Positions 60,878-64,000 of a stretch of DNA of 64,000 nt are shown here, piece by piece. The notes below the pieces were generated by a model. It ran no database searches. It saw nothing but the letters and a program-made list of their open reading frames with translations, and was not told where the DNA came from. Made by a program: the position numbers and the translations under genes. Origin of the DNA: Camillea tinctor (Eukaryota; Ascomycota; Sordariomycetes; Xylariales; Xylariaceae); assembly GCA_022578605.1 (NCBI GenBank), contig MU394071.1, positions 551,588 through 615,587 on the forward strand. Reading direction: 5' to 3'. The number at the start of each line of letters is the position of its first letter. Within the stretch, counting starts at the first letter, position 1.

Positions 60878-62980
60878 ATGAAGCTTGCGTGTGTCGGGGA
60901 GAGCGGTCAGATTCTCGACTTGGAAACTGTTTTGCGGGATGATCCCTACCTTGTGCGGGAGTTACTGCTGGACGGCCTGTTCCATTGTCAGCAAACCCTT
61001 CCGGACTCGAACGACTTCTTAGCTGCTGAGCAAGCCCTCCGAACCACTCTCCTGGATTTTCGAAGCGATCAGGAGAAGTATGTCAAGAACTTCCTTCTCC
61101 AACACAAACTCGAGCAGCGCTTCGAGCAAGATGCAAGGGGAGGCCTTCTAAGATTGTCGTTTCAACATGGAGGCCCTATAGCAACCCTAGCTGTCTTCTA
61201 CTCTACTCTTGACGCAAATCGCAATATCCCTAATCGTAAGACCTTGGACTTTTTGACCAGATGTTCAGAGCTGTCTAAGCTTAGTCTGATCAAGCGTGTC
61301 TCACTGTATCCCTGTAGCAGGTCAGTCGTAACCTGGCTTAACGGCGTCTTCGACAGGCTGAGTTCAGAGTCCCATGCCCTTGCATGTATCCTTGGATACC
61401 TAGGTACTCCTAGAGTCTCTGCTTTCGTGTTCAGTCAAGCTCGTATGGAGTCAAAGTCATGGGGCCCAAACGGTGAAGTAGTATCTATCCACCCTCCGCT
61501 TGTTCCTTTTCTATGCAACGAATCCATGTTCGATATAGCACTCTCTAAATTACACTTCATTGGGTTTACTCGATTGGTAGGGGGTGATATAGAACCGGAT
61601 ACAGGGGCGTTCAAACAGCTAGAGCAGCGCTTCCGAGAACAAATGTGGCAGATGGAAAGCATCAGGATCATATCACACATATTTCCCAAAGACGCAGCTA
61701 GTCAATCAGAAAGGTTAGTTACTTTAACTTAAGTGGTTGTTTAGTAATTGGGCTAATTTTCATCATTTTGTCTCTTTTCTTTTTGTAGCTTGTGGGGGCA
61801 AAGAGAAGTTCTCTTGCCTTATCTAGACCGGATTTCTTCCTACCTTATCGACCCTCAGATTCTTAGCCAGCTTAACCCGTCATGTATTACGCAGCTTATA
61901 GACACATGTGTATCGGCCTCCTATATGCGCGACTTTGCATGGAAAACTAGGATGCTCGACCTAGCAACTCTAGCACATAGCATGTTGGGAGAGGATACGA
62001 CGGATTCGCGCTACTTTCGGTCCAAGATTAGCCTAAGAAAGGCTTGGGTGACGTACCTTTACGAGGCGTCAAGTAAATGGTCGGCAAGTAAAATCGTGAT
62101 TCATGTCGAGGATCATCGTACTAGTGCGCTTTCAGTAGCCAAATCGGTCCTCCAGGCACGAGAATGCATAAGCTTCAACACCCCTATGCTTGCTTTCGAC
62201 CATTTGTCGCGTACTAAGGCGACATGGCAAGGAAGCCGCTCCACACTCCAGAAAATCCAGAATGAAGACGTGCAGTTAACACGCGCGAGAATATTACGAT
62301 TTGAAGGTCGTTTCGAAGAGTCTCTACATATTTTGCAATCCCTGACCTTGCAGAATAGCCGGGTTACTATACTGCTTGGGGCTGTCCTTTGCGAACTTGG
62401 TAGATACGACGAGACGATTAGGATATTGCAGAGAGCCCTCGCCGCACAAGCGTCACCAAGAATCAAGACCCGCCTTCATATTACACTGGCATTTGCTTAC
62501 TTTTATCGTTGCATGCATATATATCTGCACACAAAGGTAGTAGAGCTAGTCACACTCCAGGAAAGCCTGAGGCTGTTTTCCTGTATTGAACCATACGATT
62601 CTCAGTCTCTTTTCGACAAGATCAACAGACTGTCGGGGCTTATCGGCATCGCCGCATGTCACCATCTAAATAGAGATGATCAGTCTGCGTTAGATGCATG
62701 GAAAGAAGCCCTTCGGATGTCACGCTCGTTTCTCCCAATCGGCTATACCGATCTGGTCATATACTACTCTATGAGTGATATCTATCTTAGCCATCCAGCA
62801 ACTCCACCATCGGATATCGTTGATGATCCAAGGTTGTTAGTTCAACGTATAGACCGCCAGTACCACTTTGTTGGTTTTGGCACATTATGGCCTGACATCC
62901 TTGGTCGTTGGTGCAAAGACCGTGGCCAGGATCCTGTCATTCCCATGAGGGGTCAACCCCGAGGTGACAAACCAATTTGA
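60878..62980 (+). CDS. Orphan protein B, paralog of the gene at 44113; helical-repeat type
   Basis: Exons 60878-61713 and 61789-62980 (donor GTTAGT, acceptor TGTAG, phase 2) give 675 residues. The intron falls at the same place and phase as in orphan A. Features mirror A: YLVRELLLDGLF, SFQHGGPIATLAVFYSTLD, FSQARMESKSWGPNGEVV and IISHIFPKD before the intron. After it come helical pairs (LSGLIGIAACHHLNRDDQSA, then RSFLPIGYTDLVIYYSM) and the end motif YHFVGFGTLWPDILGRW. The pre-intron segment looks winged-helix-like and the rest TPR-like, suggesting the C-terminal architecture of STAND/NLR-type proteins without an ATPase; this is inference. The ATG at 60878 is used because it aligns with the start of A. 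Confidence 0.75.
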
Positions 62981-63936
62981 ATTATTGGTGTCGGTAGATA
63001 GCTTGATTGATTATCGCTCTCGTTTTGCTAGAATCTCGACCAAATACAAACGCAGATTTAAATTCTTCTACCGGAGAAGTATCTGAGAAGATCCGTATTA
63101 ATTTCAGGCAGGAACCAAGAATATGAATCTCACTCTAGATACTTCTAGCTAGGCAGGCAAAAAGTTAAATCAATATTGAACATGTTGTAGCTATAACACC
63201 AATTTTAGACTTATATGTGAACTAATTAGGTATTCACTACGATGTTAAACCAAAGAGATGCCGGCTTCGAATGTTGACCTATCTCCAGCTCATTTGAACA
63301 ACTTTTTCCGAATCTATGCTGCTGCTGCTCCACTCCAGGACTAACTTCATGTCTTCGGAGATCCTCTTAATTAGAATAAAGCATCGACCCTTGGCCTGAT
63401 CGTGTCTTGGAGACCTACGGCCTTGATAGGGTAGTGCATCTGTTGCAGGCAAGAACATCTTTGTTCTGCCTTCTATAGCATTATGAGGCAATCTTCACCC
63501 ACCACTAGGTTACAGGCATTATTTATCTTTGATACATTATCCATTTTCACTCTTTTTATTTCGCTGTCCTTGGCCTGCAATATGTACACTTACAGACATA
63601 GAATCTTTTGAAGCTACTATGTAAGAACAGATAACCTCCTTCTTTGCCTGTATATTATTTGCTATTTATATCAATGTTCTAGGGATACTAAGAGAGACAA
63701 CACCATCGGAGATCATAGTAGCCATGGCCATCCAGCCTCTGGTAAATGTATATGTAGAGGTAGCCGATGGGTACCAACTCCTCATATAATAATATTTACT
63801 ATTTCTAATATACTTCGCAGCCACAAAAGTCAGAATCTTCAATGAGTTAGGTAGCATAACGTCCTACTTCGTCTAAAGGCTAGTTTTGACAATTGGTCAC
63901 CCAACTACATGTATCTATAAGCTCTGCTCCAACTCC
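62981..63936. other. Intergenic; nothing supported
   Basis: AT-rich 3' flank of orphan B with short unsupported frames. Confidence 0.45.
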
Positions 63937-63956
63937 GGGGGGGGGGGGGGGGCGGG

Positions 63957-63996
<40 letters not shown>

Positions 63997-64000
63997 CGGG
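63937..64000. other. Poly-G terminal tract, probable artefact
   Basis: The last 64 bases are G except for three C. Such a run is unlike anything else in the window and is typical of sequencing or assembly error at a contig edge or gap. Confidence 0.8.

Overview
The window reads as nuclear DNA of a filamentous ascomycete (Pezizomycotina, probably Sordariomycetes). Introns are 50-95 nt with GTAAGT-like donors, CTAAC-like branch sites and YAG acceptors. Gene families include an Egh16/Gas1-like secreted protein, an AA11 chitin-active LPMO, a pisatin-demethylase-like P450, a flavin-carrier/TRP-like membrane protein and rhodopsin-domain membrane proteins. Intergenic DNA is long and AT-rich. Every gene model was assembled by hand from open frames and splice signals; no database or alignment program was run.

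Left part (0-32 kb, mostly recognisable genes): Egh16-like effector (-), CCA-adding tRNA nucleotidyltransferase (+), a two-exon orphan (-), a six-exon P450 (-), a 1-kb terminal-inverted-repeat element filled with a nonamer minisatellite, an AA11 LPMO (+), a pepsin-like aspartic protease with one in-frame stop (-), an FLC/TRP-like protein (+), four tandem hairpin units with compensatory stem changes, the C-terminal half of a rhodopsin-domain protein, and a mucin-like single-pass membrane protein (-).

Middle part (32-44 kb): gene-poor and AT-rich, with STRs, a poly(A)-tailed segment, a decayed gene and the N-terminal half of a rhodopsin-domain gene whose first extracellular loop carries a long Thr-coding trinucleotide repeat.

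Right part (44-64 kb): an accessory-looking block of orphan genes. It is bounded by two paralogous genes of 676 and 675 residues with an intron at the same place and phase. Between them lie four further orphan models (394, 163, 274 and 422 aa), a gene fragment and a hairpin-type MITE. A second, end-less copy of the nonamer minisatellite lies just upstream of the right-hand paralog. The last 64 bases are almost pure G and look like a sequencing or assembly artefact.

The strongest candidates for something undescribed are the covarying hairpin array at 28.2-28.8 kb and the paralog-bounded orphan block at 44-63 kb. The Egh16-like and AA11 genes share a 15-base TATA-centred core-promoter sequence at nearly the same distance from their start codons.
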